A stretch of 64,000 nt of DNA, from NCBI GenBank assembly GCA_050011775.1, contig JBEKIL010000013.1:1-64000 (forward strand), written 5' to 3'. Within the stretch, counting starts at the first letter, position 1; every line of letters begins with the position of its first letter. Below the pieces are notes generated by a model. The model made no database searches and was not told the origin of the DNA. It worked only from the letters and a program-made list of their open reading frames with translations. This DNA comes from CAVZMI01 sp050011775 (GTDB taxonomy: Bacteria; Bacteroidota; Ignavibacteria; UBA10030; CAVZMI01). Shown here in pieces: positions 35,573 to 45,332 of the stretch. The translations under genes were made by a program, and so were the position numbers.

Positions 35573-36673
35573 GTGAAGTCCGTTGTTGCTGTTATTAAAA
35601 CATCTCCCGCCACAGTTCTCAGAGATATTACTCGCCTCTGCGAACTTGCGGGAATGAAGCAGGCATTGGACGTCGGTGCCCCGACGATTTTAAAGGACAA
35701 TATCTCCTGGCATTTTCCGTTCCCGGCAGCGAATACAACCCCATGGCAGCTTGAAGGCACTATTCACGCTCTTCAACAATCGGGATATAAGCATCTTACA
35801 TGTGTTCAGAATAAAACCGTTGTGACCGATGCGTTCAAAGGCGAGGACCTGAACAAATATCTCCCCATATTGAGAAAAAATGACATTCCAATTTTATATA
35901 ATTTTAAAAAGCAGGACATGCATTGGATACTCCACACTCCGAAAGTCCGGATGCATATCCTTCCCAAAATATACCCTGAGGGGATATTCATTCCAGATTT
36001 TTTTTACGGGAAGAATATTGTCCATCTTCCGACGGTTAAATGTCATATCTATACGACGACGACAGGAGCTATGAAAAACGCTTTTGGCGGACTTCTTTCC
36101 ACCAAGCGGCATTATACCCATTCGTGGATTCATCGTACACTTGTCGATTTACTGGCGATTCAAAAGGAGATTCACGCGGGAATTTTTGCAGTGATGGATG
36201 GGACAACGGTGGGGAATGGTCCGGGACCGAGAACGATGATCCCGGTTGTCAAGGATTACCTCCTTGCATCATCAGATCAGGTGGCAATCGATGCAGTTTC
36301 GGCTAAAATGATGGGATTTGACCCGCTATCGATCGAGTATATCAAGATTGCCCATGATGACGGCCTCGGTGTCGGCGATCCTCGCGATATCGAAATCGTT
36401 GGTACCGATATCTCGAATGAATCTTGGGGTTTTAGTGTTGGCAATAATCTGGTGCGCGTTGCTGCCAGTCTGCTGTGGTTCGGACCGCTCAAAGGAATTC
36501 AAAAAGTCTTTTTCCATACGCCGTTAGTCAATTTCTTTGTGCTCGCATCGGAACTCTACCACGATTACTATCGCTGGCCGTTCAAAGAGCGAAGAATCTT
36601 CGAAGAGTGGAAAACGACGACTAAATGGGGTGAACTTTTTCATCGGTATGAGACGGGTGAAATATGGAGGTAG
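35573..36673 (+). CDS. DUF362 family protein
   Basis: 366 residues, GTG start. DUF362-type sequence (KSVVAVIKTSPATVLRDI; INYLPTVK-like NIVHLPTVKCHIYTTTTGAMKN; FAVMDGTTVGNGPGPRTM; LASSDQVAIDAVSAKMMGFD). Some family members carry ferredoxin domains, but this one has no Cys clusters. Its function is not established. The last 10 bases overlap the next transporter gene, so they are probably coupled. Confidence 0.7.
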   Translation: MKSVVAVIKTSPATVLRDITRLCELAGMKQALDVGAPTILKDNISWHFPFPAANTTPWQLEGTIHALQQSGYKHLTCVQNKTVVTDAFKGEDLNKYLPILRKNDIPILYNFKKQDMHWILHTPKVRMHILPKIYPEGIFIPDFFYGKNIVHLPTVKCHIYTTTTGAMKNAFGGLLSTKRHYTHSWIHRTLVDLLAIQKEIHAGIFAVMDGTTVGNGPGPRTMIPVVKDYLLASSDQVAIDAVSAKMMGFDPLSIEYIKIAHDDGLGVGDPRDIEIVGTDISNESWGFSVGNNLVRVAASLLWFGPLKGIQKVFFHTPLVNFFVLASELYHDYYRWPFKERRIFEEWKTTTKWGELFHRYETGEIWR

Positions 36674-37587
36674 CCCCGGAGAAGAAATCCCGTCGGATAG
36701 CAGAGACTGTTCTTCTCGGCATGACCATCATCTGGGGAGGCACATTTGTCATTGTCAAGACCGGACTCGCCGATGGATCGCCCCTGGCGTTCGTGGCCAT
36801 TCGTTTTTGGATTGCGACGGTGGTTTTTTTATTTTTTTTCCGAAAAAAAATAATTCAAATTTCCTTTCCCACAATAATACGGGGATGCATACTCGGTTTC
36901 TTGCTCTTCGCCGGATTTACAGGGCAAACGATCGGACTTAGTTTGACAACCGCTTCAAAATCGGGTTTTATTACCGGCACACTGGTAATTTTTACGCCTC
37001 TTGCCCAGTTGATCATTGAACGAAGGCTGCCAAGCATTGGAAATATAATCGGCATTATTCTTGTTACCATAGGCCTATGGATATTTACGTCTCCTCAGGG
37101 ATCGGAGCTTAATAAGGGTGATTGGTTGACATTATTTGCAGCAGTGATCTGGGGATTGTATATAGTCTATCTTGATGTATTTTCAAGAAATTGTAATGGT
37201 GCGCAATTAACATTCCTGCAATTGGTGGTAACAGCCATACTATCAACAATCGTCATGCCGTTTGTCGAAGTACCGTTTATCCGATTTACTGCAAACATTA
37301 TCATTGCGCTAGCGTACACGGCTCTATTGGCAACGGTGATCACGACGTACACTCAAACGCGGTATCAAAAAGACACAACTCCGACAAGAGCGGCAATTAT
37401 TTATTCGCTCGAACCGGTCATCGCGGCAGTGTTGGCATTTTACATTCTTGATGAGCATATTGGAACGTTGGGAGTACTTGGTGGCGGATTGATATTTATG
37501 GGACTTATTATTTCTGAATTGTCAGATGCCTTTCGTGTTATTCTTTTTCGAGCCTTGAACCGGACAAGCGGGGAAACAGGACATTAA
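36664..37587 (+). CDS. EamA/DMT-family transporter
   Basis: 307 residues with ten hydrophobic segments and the two EamA repeats (LLGMTIIWGGTFVIVKTG at the start; WLTLFAAVIWGLYIVYLDV at mid-protein). It probably exports a small metabolite across the inner membrane; the substrate cannot be predicted. It overlaps the DUF362 gene by 10 bases. Confidence 0.85.
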   Translation: MEVAPEKKSRRIAETVLLGMTIIWGGTFVIVKTGLADGSPLAFVAIRFWIATVVFLFFFRKKIIQISFPTIIRGCILGFLLFAGFTGQTIGLSLTTASKSGFITGTLVIFTPLAQLIIERRLPSIGNIIGIILVTIGLWIFTSPQGSELNKGDWLTLFAAVIWGLYIVYLDVFSRNCNGAQLTFLQLVVTAILSTIVMPFVEVPFIRFTANIIIALAYTALLATVITTYTQTRYQKDTTPTRAAIIYSLEPVIAAVLAFYILDEHIGTLGVLGGGLIFMGLIISELSDAFRVILFRALNRTSGETGH

Positions 37588-37602
37588 ATTAAAGGAATCA
37601 TC

Positions 37603-38871
37603 ATGCCAAGTCGAGAAAATGTTCGTGCTGTCCGTACTCAATTAAAACGCCTGAAATCGCTTGTAGAAGCGAGCAGGATTCTTAACTCAACCCTCAACCT
37701 TGATGAACTTCTCGCATTGATCCTTGAGGTAGCGACACGGAACCTCGGGGCGACCCGCGGGACGATATATCTCGTCGATCAAGAAAAGAAGGAATTATGG
37801 TCGAAAGTTCTCCACGGTGACCGGCAGGTTGAGATTCGACTTCCATTCGGGCAGGGATTCGCAGGACATGTGGCCGCGACAGGTAAGATCGTCAATATCA
37901 TCGATGCCTATAGCGATGAAAGATTTTTTGCCGGTGTCGATCAGAAATCGGGATTCCGGACGAAAACAATGCTCTGCATGCCAATGCGGAATAAGGACTC
38001 TGAGATTATCGGGGTATTTCAAATTATCAATAAGCGAAGAGGGATATTTTCAAAAGAAGATGAGTTGTTTCTTATAGCACTTTCGATACATGCATCGCTT
38101 GCCATCGAGAATGCTCGATTGCTGCAGTCTGTAATCGAAAAAGAACGCATGCAAAAAGAACTCCAGATTGCTCGGACAATCCAGCGAAAGCTTCTTCCCG
38201 AACAGATTCCGGCACTCACCGGAATTGACGTAAGTGCAATCAATCTTCCAAGCAAAGAAGTAGGCGGCGATCTCTACGATATTATCCAGCTTGATGACAG
38301 CCGGATTGCCTTTGTGATTGCAGATGTCGCGGGTAAAAGTGTTCCGGCAGCTCTGCTTGTCTCCACGCTTCATGCATCACTTCGTGCATCAATCAGTTCG
38401 ATCGATTCTCTTCCACAACTCTGTCAACGACTAAATGGCATAATATTCAAAGATTCGTTGGCCGAGTGCTATATTACATGCTTTATATGCATTGTTGATA
38501 TGAAAGAACGACAGTTGATATCGGTCAATGCAGGACATAATGCCTGTTTTCTTCTACGAGGTTCCAATATCATCCGTCTCGAGGAAGGCGGGCTTCCATT
38601 CGGTATGTTCGAAAATGCCAGCTATGTTCAACAATATACTCCTATCCAGACCAACGATCTGTTAATCCTTTACACCGATGGTGTCGTCGAGGCAATGAAC
38701 AAGAACCGGCAGTTATACAGCGAAGAACGGTTTCTCGGACAGCTTATGGACAATCTGAGTCGTTCACCAAAAGAAATCGAGACTGCGGTGTATGATGATG
38801 TACGTCGATTCGTCGGGAGTATGGAACCATCGGATGATTTCACACTCATGATAATCCGATTTACACTATAA
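37603..38871 (+). CDS. GAF domain / PP2C-type (SpoIIE, RsbU-like) serine phosphatase
   Basis: 422 residues, cytosolic. A GAF sensor domain at about 30-175 (LILEVATRNLGATRGTIYLV, GFAGHVAATGKIVNI), a short linker helix (ERMQKELQIARTIQRKLLP), then the SpoIIE-type PP2C domain from 215 to the end with metal-binding EVGGDLYDI, FVIADVAGKSVPAALL, ILYTDGVVEAMN and SDDFTLMII. Such proteins dephosphorylate anti-anti-sigma factors. No STAS or anti-sigma partner is adjacent, so its target is unknown. Confidence 0.88.
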   Translation: MPSRENVRAVRTQLKRLKSLVEASRILNSTLNLDELLALILEVATRNLGATRGTIYLVDQEKKELWSKVLHGDRQVEIRLPFGQGFAGHVAATGKIVNIIDAYSDERFFAGVDQKSGFRTKTMLCMPMRNKDSEIIGVFQIINKRRGIFSKEDELFLIALSIHASLAIENARLLQSVIEKERMQKELQIARTIQRKLLPEQIPALTGIDVSAINLPSKEVGGDLYDIIQLDDSRIAFVIADVAGKSVPAALLVSTLHASLRASISSIDSLPQLCQRLNGIIFKDSLAECYITCFICIVDMKERQLISVNAGHNACFLLRGSNIIRLEEGGLPFGMFENASYVQQYTPIQTNDLLILYTDGVVEAMNKNRQLYSEERFLGQLMDNLSRSPKEIETAVYDDVRRFVGSMEPSDDFTLMIIRFTL

Positions 38872-39080
38872 AACAGACGCCGATATAATGTTCATAACGG
38901 GTTCCATCACCGTTTCTTCAATGGATCTTTCTTTCCGGAACAGCTCGACGGAATGTATAGAATTCTAAATGTGGTACGGAGCCACAGGACTTGAATTTCC
39001 GGCAGCGCTTGGTTATCTTCAATTCGTACTATCAATACATTTACCGCGAAGCGGTGCCATTTCATTGTACGAATTAATAG

Positions 39081-41267
39081 ATGATTCCGATCCCATCTCC
39101 GGAAAAACCAGTCCAATACGTTCGTGGAATTGGAGCGAAACGTGCCGCGGCTCTTGAACAGCATGGAATCATCACAGTAAAAGACCTTCTGTATTATTTT
39201 CCCCGTGCCTACCTTGATCGATCGACAATTATACCTATTAGAAACCTGCATCGATATTTATTTGCAGACCGTGACGTGACAATTGTAGGAACTGTCGGGA
39301 AAGTCGAACTTATCCGCGGTCGAAGGGGAAATGCGCGTTTGCGTGTTGCTGTGTATGACGAGTCGGGTGTTGTGGAGTGCATCTATTTTGGCCGGCCGCA
39401 ATTATTCCAGAAAATGTTTCATGAAGGTGAATTACTGGCTCTTTCAGGACGACCTCAGTTCTTCGGTCGTACAATACAATTAACGCATCCGGAATTCGAC
39501 CGGCTCTCACGCTCTGATGATGACGAAGACATCGACTGGGGAAAAGCTCTGCACACCGGAAGTATTATCCCCCAGTACCGTTCGACTGAACAGCTTAAAA
39601 GTGTTAAACTTGACAGCCGTGGATTCCGGAGAATCCTCAAACATCTTATTGAAGAAGAATGCGCAAAACAGCAGGAGATTCTCTCACCAGACATCCTTCA
39701 GCGGTGTTCTCTCTATTCTCTCGGACGTGCACTCTCGTCGATTCATTTTCCAGCATCGATGAATGATTTGGAACAGGCACGCCGTAGGTTGAAATTCGAT
39801 GAGCTGTTTTTTCTTCAAATACTTTTTGCATTCCGTAAGAGAGAAGTAAAATCGCTTTCACGTGGAATATCCTTCAACACACGTAGTACTCATGCGCGTC
39901 AGCTTGTCGATTCATTGCCATTCGAATTAACAAAGGCACAGCGTCATGTGATTCGTGAGATCGCACACGACATGGAATCAGATAAACCGATGAATCGACT
40001 TCTCCAGGGCGATGTCGGAAGCGGAAAGACCATAGTCGGGCTGATTGCCATACTGATTGCGATCGATAATGGATATCAGGCAGCTTTTATGGCACCGACA
40101 GAGATACTAGCCTCTCAGCACTATGTGACACTCACGAGTATTCTCGACGATATGGGTATCGCCATCAGATTATTGCTCGGAGGTCAAAAAGCAAAAGTCA
40201 GAGAGGAGATACTTGAGGACGTACATGAAGGACATGCACAAATTGTTATTGGAACACATGCGCTCATTCAAGAACATGTGCAGTTTGCCAACCTCGGATT
40301 GATCATCATTGATGAGCAACATCGATTTGGCGTTGTTCAACGCGTGACACTACGTGAGAAAGGGAGAAATCCTGATGTCCTTGTAATGACGGCGACTCCA
40401 ATTCCCCGGACGCTTTCGATGACTTTGTATGGTGATCTTGATGTTTCAATTATCGACGAACTGCCGCATTCACGAAAGCCGATTACGACACTTCTGCGGG
40501 GCGAACATGAACGTCCGAAGGTGTATGAATTTGTACGATCGGAGGTGGCCAAAGGACATCAGGCCTACATTGTCTATCCGTTGATTGAAGAATCGGAAAA
40601 AAGCGATTTAGAAGCAGCGAAGAAGAATTATAAACACTTCAGGGATGAAGTTTTTTCTGAATATTCGGTAGGTCTCATTCACGGAAAGATGTCGAGTGAA
40701 GAACGTACAATTGTTATGCATGATTTCAGGGCCGGTAAGATAGCAATCCTTGTCGCTACAACGGTCATTGAAGTAGGAATAGACGTTCCCAATGCTACGA
40801 TCATGGTCATCGAGAATGCTGAACGGTTCGGTCTTGCACAGCTTCACCAGCTCCGGGGAAGGGTAGGAAGGGGGACAGAGCAATCGATTTGTATTCTGAT
40901 CGGAAAGACTGTTGATGGTGGTTCCGAAAGAAGAAAAGGAGGACCGGTTACGGCTAAGGAGGAGGACGGGACGAAGGCTCTCCGGCGCCTGACAGTCATG
41001 GAAGAGACTGCAAATGGATTTACAATTGCGGAGGTTGACCTTGAATTACGCGGTCCCGGCGAATATTTCGGGACAAAACAGAGCGGCTTACCCGAGTTCC
41101 ATATAGCAAATATCCTTACTGATCATGAGATTCTATTGCTCGCGCGGCATGAAGCGTTCCGTCTGGTCGAGGCAGATCCTCACCTGCGCCTTCCCGGCCA
41201 TGCATCCATCAGAAAGTATTTCCTCGAGCGATTCAGAGAGCAGCTCTCCTTCGTACGCGTCGGATAG
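39081..41267 (+). CDS. recG: ATP-dependent DNA helicase RecG
   Basis: 728 residues. The N-terminal wedge/OB domain contains VQYVRGIGAKRAAALEQHG. Walker A GDVGSGKT is near 311, the DEQH box is in IIDEQHRFGVVQR near 410, then MTATPIPRTL, and helicase-C motifs ATTVIEVGIDVPNATIMVIE and QLRGRVGRG. An ordinary RecG that remodels stalled forks and Holliday junctions. The 209 bases upstream show no supportable gene. Confidence 0.95.
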   Translation: MIPIPSPEKPVQYVRGIGAKRAAALEQHGIITVKDLLYYFPRAYLDRSTIIPIRNLHRYLFADRDVTIVGTVGKVELIRGRRGNARLRVAVYDESGVVECIYFGRPQLFQKMFHEGELLALSGRPQFFGRTIQLTHPEFDRLSRSDDDEDIDWGKALHTGSIIPQYRSTEQLKSVKLDSRGFRRILKHLIEEECAKQQEILSPDILQRCSLYSLGRALSSIHFPASMNDLEQARRRLKFDELFFLQILFAFRKREVKSLSRGISFNTRSTHARQLVDSLPFELTKAQRHVIREIAHDMESDKPMNRLLQGDVGSGKTIVGLIAILIAIDNGYQAAFMAPTEILASQHYVTLTSILDDMGIAIRLLLGGQKAKVREEILEDVHEGHAQIVIGTHALIQEHVQFANLGLIIIDEQHRFGVVQRVTLREKGRNPDVLVMTATPIPRTLSMTLYGDLDVSIIDELPHSRKPITTLLRGEHERPKVYEFVRSEVAKGHQAYIVYPLIEESEKSDLEAAKKNYKHFRDEVFSEYSVGLIHGKMSSEERTIVMHDFRAGKIAILVATTVIEVGIDVPNATIMVIENAERFGLAQLHQLRGRVGRGTEQSICILIGKTVDGGSERRKGGPVTAKEEDGTKALRRLTVMEETANGFTIAEVDLELRGPGEYFGTKQSGLPEFHIANILTDHEILLLARHEAFRLVEADPHLRLPGHASIRKYFLERFREQLSFVRVG

Positions 41268-41345
41268 GGTGATGTAATCGTTCATCACATGACGTGCCAA
41301 AAATTGTCTGGGAAAAAATTTCTTTGAACAAAATACAGTTTCTGC

Positions 41346-41373
41346 TTGACAAACAGCGTGAAATGATTATATT
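41346..41373 (+). promoter_or_regulatory. Consensus-like promoter of the ATP-grasp/GNAT/kamA cluster
   Basis: Perfect TTGACA (41346-41351), 16-base spacer, TATATT (41368-41373). Predicted start near 41380, about 75 bases before the chosen start of the first gene. The best promoter match I found in the window. Confidence 0.65.
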
Positions 41374-41454
41374 TACACACAGAGCAATGATAATTGACAG
41401 TTGAATGAACATAGAACGGATGAGATACCAGGGAACAACATCACAGCGCACTGT

Positions 41455-42549
41455 ATGCATGTCGCTCTGACGTACAATCAGAAAAAAGAATCGCGCCCCA
41501 ACAACGTTGATGATCTTGTAGAACCTCCGAGTACATCGGGCTTTGTTTACCACCCGGTAGTAAACGATGGACAACCTCTCACCCCTCACGACGATGCCTA
41601 CGCAGAATGGGATAGCATCGAGACAATCACCGCCGTCAGAAAAGCAATTGAAGAATATCACACAGTCACCATGATTGAGGCAGATGAAGATGCCTACCGA
41701 AAATTAATTTTGACACGGCCGGATATTGTCTTCAATATAGCTGAGGGACTACATGGTGTATCGCGTGAGGCTCAGATTCCGGCGATCCTTGAATATCTTC
41801 ACATTCCATATACAGGTTCTGATCCGCTGACACTTGCCACCACACTGGACAAAGCACGTACAAAAGAGATACTAACATATCATGGAATTCCAACGGCGAA
41901 GTTTGCGGTTGTTAAAAATATAAATGGTGTGATTCCAAAAGGGATTAAATTCCCGTGTATCGTTAAACCAGTTCATGAAGGATCAAGCAAGGGAATTCTT
42001 GATTCATCGGTCGTAAAAACACAGAAGGCACTATCTTCACAGGTCGAGCGTGTTGTACAGACATATCATCAGCCTGCTTTGATTGAGGAATTTCTTACCG
42101 GGCGGGAATTTACCGTTGCGGTTCTCGGAAACGAACCCGATATAAAAATTCTTCCCATTGTGGAAATAAAATTTGATGCACTGCCGGAAGGAGTGAATCG
42201 GATTTATTCTTATGAAGCGAAATGGATATGGGATCAAATCGGACATCCAATCGATGTTCACGAATGTCCGGCGAAGATTCCTGCAAAACTCGAAAAAGAA
42301 ATACACGAGGTGTGCCGAAAGTCATATTCCATTTTACAATGCAGAGATTGGTGTCGGATCGATCTCCGTCTTGACGAAAAAGGGATTCCACATGTCATGG
42401 AACTGAACCCACTGCCGGGCATTCTGCCAGATCCGGAAGAACATTCATGTTTTCCGCAGGCGGCGCGGGCTGCCGGAATGTCATACAACGAGTTGATTCA
42501 GAAGGTGTTAGAAATTGCTATAAAACGTTATAAAATTACTATTAAATAA
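41455..42549 (+). CDS. D-Ala-D-Ala ligase-like ATP-grasp enzyme (copy 1)
   Basis: 364 residues from ATG 41455 (MHVALTYNQKK); an in-frame TTG at 41401 adds 18 unlikely residues. ATP-grasp fold with IPYTGSDPLTLATTLDKART near 119, ATP-binding FPCIVKPVHEGSSKGI and LIEEFLTGREFTVAV, and Mg-binding VMELNPLPGILPD near the end. It carries the core Ddl pattern, but it pairs with a second homologue and with kamA rather than mur genes, so cell-wall D-Ala-D-Ala synthesis is unlikely. An amino acid or peptide ligase is the best call. No Shine-Dalgarno is evident. Confidence 0.8.
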   Translation: MHVALTYNQKKESRPNNVDDLVEPPSTSGFVYHPVVNDGQPLTPHDDAYAEWDSIETITAVRKAIEEYHTVTMIEADEDAYRKLILTRPDIVFNIAEGLHGVSREAQIPAILEYLHIPYTGSDPLTLATTLDKARTKEILTYHGIPTAKFAVVKNINGVIPKGIKFPCIVKPVHEGSSKGILDSSVVKTQKALSSQVERVVQTYHQPALIEEFLTGREFTVAVLGNEPDIKILPIVEIKFDALPEGVNRIYSYEAKWIWDQIGHPIDVHECPAKIPAKLEKEIHEVCRKSYSILQCRDWCRIDLRLDEKGIPHVMELNPLPGILPDPEEHSCFPQAARAAGMSYNELIQKVLEIAIKRYKITIK

Positions 42550-42575
42550 AATTACGAAATTACGTAAGTATCTTT

Positions 42576-43676
42576 ATGCAAAAAAGAGTACGTGTCGTTA
42601 TTGTCTTCAATGAACCGACAATCAAAACGACCGACGGAATAAAATATGTAACGGAATCCGGTCTTCTAAAAGAAAACATGACGCGGGAGAACGTCGTGAC
42701 ATTAAGCAGCGAAGGGACGATCGATCTTTCAGAAGTCGGAGTGCTCGACGAGCTGCTTGTGGTCCAGTCGGCTATTCAATCCCAGGGACACAGTGCATTG
42801 CTCTTTAATATGAACGGGGATACACAACGCCTGATCCATTTCCTTGATGAAGAACGTCCCGATCTTGTCTTTAATCTCTGTGAATCGGTAGGAAAATATT
42901 CCATTCATGAGATGCACGTTGCAGCCATTTATGAATTGATGGGGATTCCCTATACAGGAGCGGGACCATTAACCCTCGGATCTTGTCTCAATAAAGCGAG
43001 AACGAAAGAAATTCTTTCATATCATGGAATTCCAACACCCCGGTTCCGGATATTTTCTTCACTCCCTGATAACCAATCTATAAATGGAGACATTCGCTTC
43101 CCGGTGATTGTCAAACCGGCACATGAAGATGCAAGTACCGGAATTGATAACGACTCAATCGTCATGAGCGTTGAATCACTGATAAAACGTGTTCGGATGA
43201 TTTTCCAGAAATATGAACAATCGGCAATTGTTGAAGAATATATCGAAGGAAGAGAATTGAATGTGGCAATTATCGGCAATGCACCGCCGCAGGTATTACC
43301 GATCTCGGAAATTGACTTCAGCGGTCTGCCGCAGGGATATCCACATATCGTGACGTACAGTGCGAAATGGCATGAAGGAACCGTGGAATACATTGGAACA
43401 AAAGGTGTCTGTCCGGCGGTTCTTCCTGTCTCAATTGAAAATAAAATCAAAGACATTGCATTAAGGGGATACACGATTCTCGGGTGTCGTGATTATGCTC
43501 GTGTCGATATCAGGATGACGGCGGACTGGAATCTGTATGTGCTTGAAGTTAATCCGAATCCCGATCTTTCGCCCGATGCCGGATTTGCACGCTCCATTCG
43601 CGGTGCAGGGATGTGCTATGAAGAAGGAATCGGAAGGATTATCACATATGCCTTGGAGAGAACTTCTTCATTATGA
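42576..43676 (+). CDS. D-Ala-D-Ala ligase-like ATP-grasp enzyme (copy 2)
   Basis: 366 residues, a diverged tandem homologue of the preceding gene. Shared signatures: GIPYTGAGPLTLGSCLNKAR, KEILSYHGIPTPRFRIF, FPVIVKPAHEDASTGID, IVEEYIEGRELNVAIIG and the metal site VLEVNPNPDLSPDAGFA. Its N-terminal 60 residues are different (VRVVIVFNEPTIKTTDGIKY), suggesting a different acceptor. The stop overlaps the next start (ATGA), implying coupled translation. Confidence 0.8.
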   Translation: MQKRVRVVIVFNEPTIKTTDGIKYVTESGLLKENMTRENVVTLSSEGTIDLSEVGVLDELLVVQSAIQSQGHSALLFNMNGDTQRLIHFLDEERPDLVFNLCESVGKYSIHEMHVAAIYELMGIPYTGAGPLTLGSCLNKARTKEILSYHGIPTPRFRIFSSLPDNQSINGDIRFPVIVKPAHEDASTGIDNDSIVMSVESLIKRVRMIFQKYEQSAIVEEYIEGRELNVAIIGNAPPQVLPISEIDFSGLPQGYPHIVTYSAKWHEGTVEYIGTKGVCPAVLPVSIENKIKDIALRGYTILGCRDYARVDIRMTADWNLYVLEVNPNPDLSPDAGFARSIRGAGMCYEEGIGRIITYALERTSSL

Positions 43677-44143
43677 GTATTCGTCAATTTGGAAAGGCTG
43701 ATCGAGAAAAAGTGATCGCCTTGGTTCATCGGACAAATGTTTTCTCGGAGGAAGAAATAGAAGTTGCCGGAGAACTCCTTGATATTGTTATCAATGAACC
43801 AAATCAGTCAGATTATATTGTCTATGTGAGTTGTGAAGAATCGGTCATTACAGGATATTTCTGTATCGGTCAGACACCGTTGACGGATGGAACTTACGAT
43901 CTTTACTGGATTGCTGTGGATCCCGATTATCAGGGTAAAGGGATCGGAAAATGCCTACTCGAGTACGCCGAAGGACTCGTAAAGGCAGGCGGGGGGCGGC
44001 TCATTGTTGCCGAAACATCGTCCATGGAAAAGTATCGATCGACACGTCTGTTCTATCAACGCAGCGGATATGCGGAAGTGACACGAATTAAGGATTACTA
44101 CCGCGAAGGCGACGATCTTGTGATTTACGGTAAATATCTATAA
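43673..44143 (+). CDS. GNAT-family N-acetyltransferase
   Basis: 156 residues, single GNAT domain. Acetyl-CoA motif A is VDPDYQGKGIGKCLLEYAE near 85-103; motif B is ETSSMEKYRSTRLFYQRSGY. It sits between two ATP-grasp ligases and kamA, coupled by ATGA to the former. An acetylation of beta-lysine or of its ligated product is inferred from context. It is much shorter than the known AblB beta-lysine acetyltransferases. Confidence 0.82.
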   Translation: MSIRQFGKADREKVIALVHRTNVFSEEEIEVAGELLDIVINEPNQSDYIVYVSCEESVITGYFCIGQTPLTDGTYDLYWIAVDPDYQGKGIGKCLLEYAEGLVKAGGGRLIVAETSSMEKYRSTRLFYQRSGYAEVTRIKDYYREGDDLVIYGKYL

Positions 44144-44166
44144 CAATATAGGAGTGCAATCACTTT

Positions 44167-45303
44167 ATGGAACTCTGGCAAGAAATGTTACGGCAGAGTG
44201 TCGATAGCGCGAAGGACCTTATCGAACGCTTCAATTTTGATAAAGACCTCGCCGAACGGCTTAATAAATTGTTCCATATACGCATCAATCCATATTACCT
44301 GAGCCTGATTCGCTATCCGGGCGATCCCATCTGGCTGCAATGCATTCCTGATGTCGAAGAGCTTAAAGATGATGACCTTCCCGAAGATCCGTTGAACGAG
44401 GATGCCCACAGCCCCGTACCAAGCATCACTCACCGCTATCCGGACCGGGTTCTTTTCCTGGTCACTAGCCAGTGCTCGATGTACTGCCGATTCTGCACAC
44501 GTAAGCGAAAGGTGGGTGATTCAAGCAAAATCAACATGAAATATATTCAGGGAGGAATAAATTATATTGCGGCACATCCGGAGGTCCGCGATGTGGTCCT
44601 CTCCGGCGGCGATCCCCTGATGCTGACAGATTTCATGCTCGAAAAAATTCTTAAGGCATTACGTAATATCCCCCACATTGAAATCGTCCGCCTTGGAACA
44701 AAAATGCCGTGTGTTCTGCCGCAGCGGATTACTCCAAAACTGGTAAAGATGCTCAGGAAGTACCATCCGCTCTACATCAATACGCATTTCAATCATCCTT
44801 GGGAGTGTACCCTTGAGGCCAGAAGAGCCTGTGAACTCATCGCCGATGCCGGTATACCGATCGGGAATCAGACTGTCCTCATGAAAGGGGTTAACGATAA
44901 TGCCGATGTGATGCTTGAATTGATGCGGAAACTTCTCGCGATGCGCGTTCGTCCGTATTATCTCTATCAGGCCGATATTACAAAAGGTGCAAATCATTTT
45001 CGAACACCGGTCAGCGTAGGACTTGATATTATGGACAAGCTTCGGGGATACACATCCGGACTTGCCGTTCCCTACTATGTCATCGATGCTCCAGGTGGCG
45101 GAGGCAAAATCCCGTTACTACCACACTATATTCTTGGACGGAACGGCAATCAGATCATCATGCGGAACTTCAAATATGAAATCTTCACGTATCCCGATGT
45201 TGAAGAAAACGAGGAAATCATCGTCGAGAAAAAATATATGCGCAAACAACGGAAATCGAAAAAGAGTTATGTGCCGGACAAGGTGCAGGAGTTCGTCGAA
45301 TAG
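44167..45303 (+). CDS. kamA: Lysine 2,3-aminomutase (KamA family radical SAM, PLP)
   Basis: 378 residues. Radical-SAM CxxxCxxC at C103, C107 and C110 (CSMYCRFCTRKRKVG) and VLSGGDPLML nearby. The PLP lysine lies in DAPGGGGKIPLLPHY near 313. Both aspartates that hold the lysine side chain in the clostridial enzyme appear to be present (YQADITKGANHFRTP and YYVIDAPGG), which favours L-lysine to L-beta-lysine over glutamate or arginine homologues. The C-terminal tail is rich in Lys/Arg. Last gene of the cluster, with a terminator 30 bases downstream. Confidence 0.87.
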   Translation: MELWQEMLRQSVDSAKDLIERFNFDKDLAERLNKLFHIRINPYYLSLIRYPGDPIWLQCIPDVEELKDDDLPEDPLNEDAHSPVPSITHRYPDRVLFLVTSQCSMYCRFCTRKRKVGDSSKINMKYIQGGINYIAAHPEVRDVVLSGGDPLMLTDFMLEKILKALRNIPHIEIVRLGTKMPCVLPQRITPKLVKMLRKYHPLYINTHFNHPWECTLEARRACELIADAGIPIGNQTVLMKGVNDNADVMLELMRKLLAMRVRPYYLYQADITKGANHFRTPVSVGLDIMDKLRGYTSGLAVPYYVIDAPGGGGKIPLLPHYILGRNGNQIIMRNFKYEIFTYPDVEENEEIIVEKKYMRKQRKSKKSYVPDKVQEFVE

Positions 45304-45332
45304 ATTTTTGATGAGGAGTACCTCGTAAAAGT

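Noticed and set aside
38975..39060. Antisense tRNA-like string (GGTACGGAGCCACAGGACTTGAA) before recG
   Set aside because: It looks like the 3' end of a minus-strand tRNA, but the T stem does not pair and no D arm or anticodon arm follows.
41268..41300. Terminator after recG (GTGATG/CATCAC hairpin)
   Set aside because: A 6-bp stem is present but no T tract follows, so I do not call it a terminator.
41455..43676. Peptidoglycan D-Ala-D-Ala ligase assignment for the two ATP-grasp genes
   Set aside because: Tandem diverged copies, absence of mur/alr neighbours and linkage with kamA make a different ligase role more likely.
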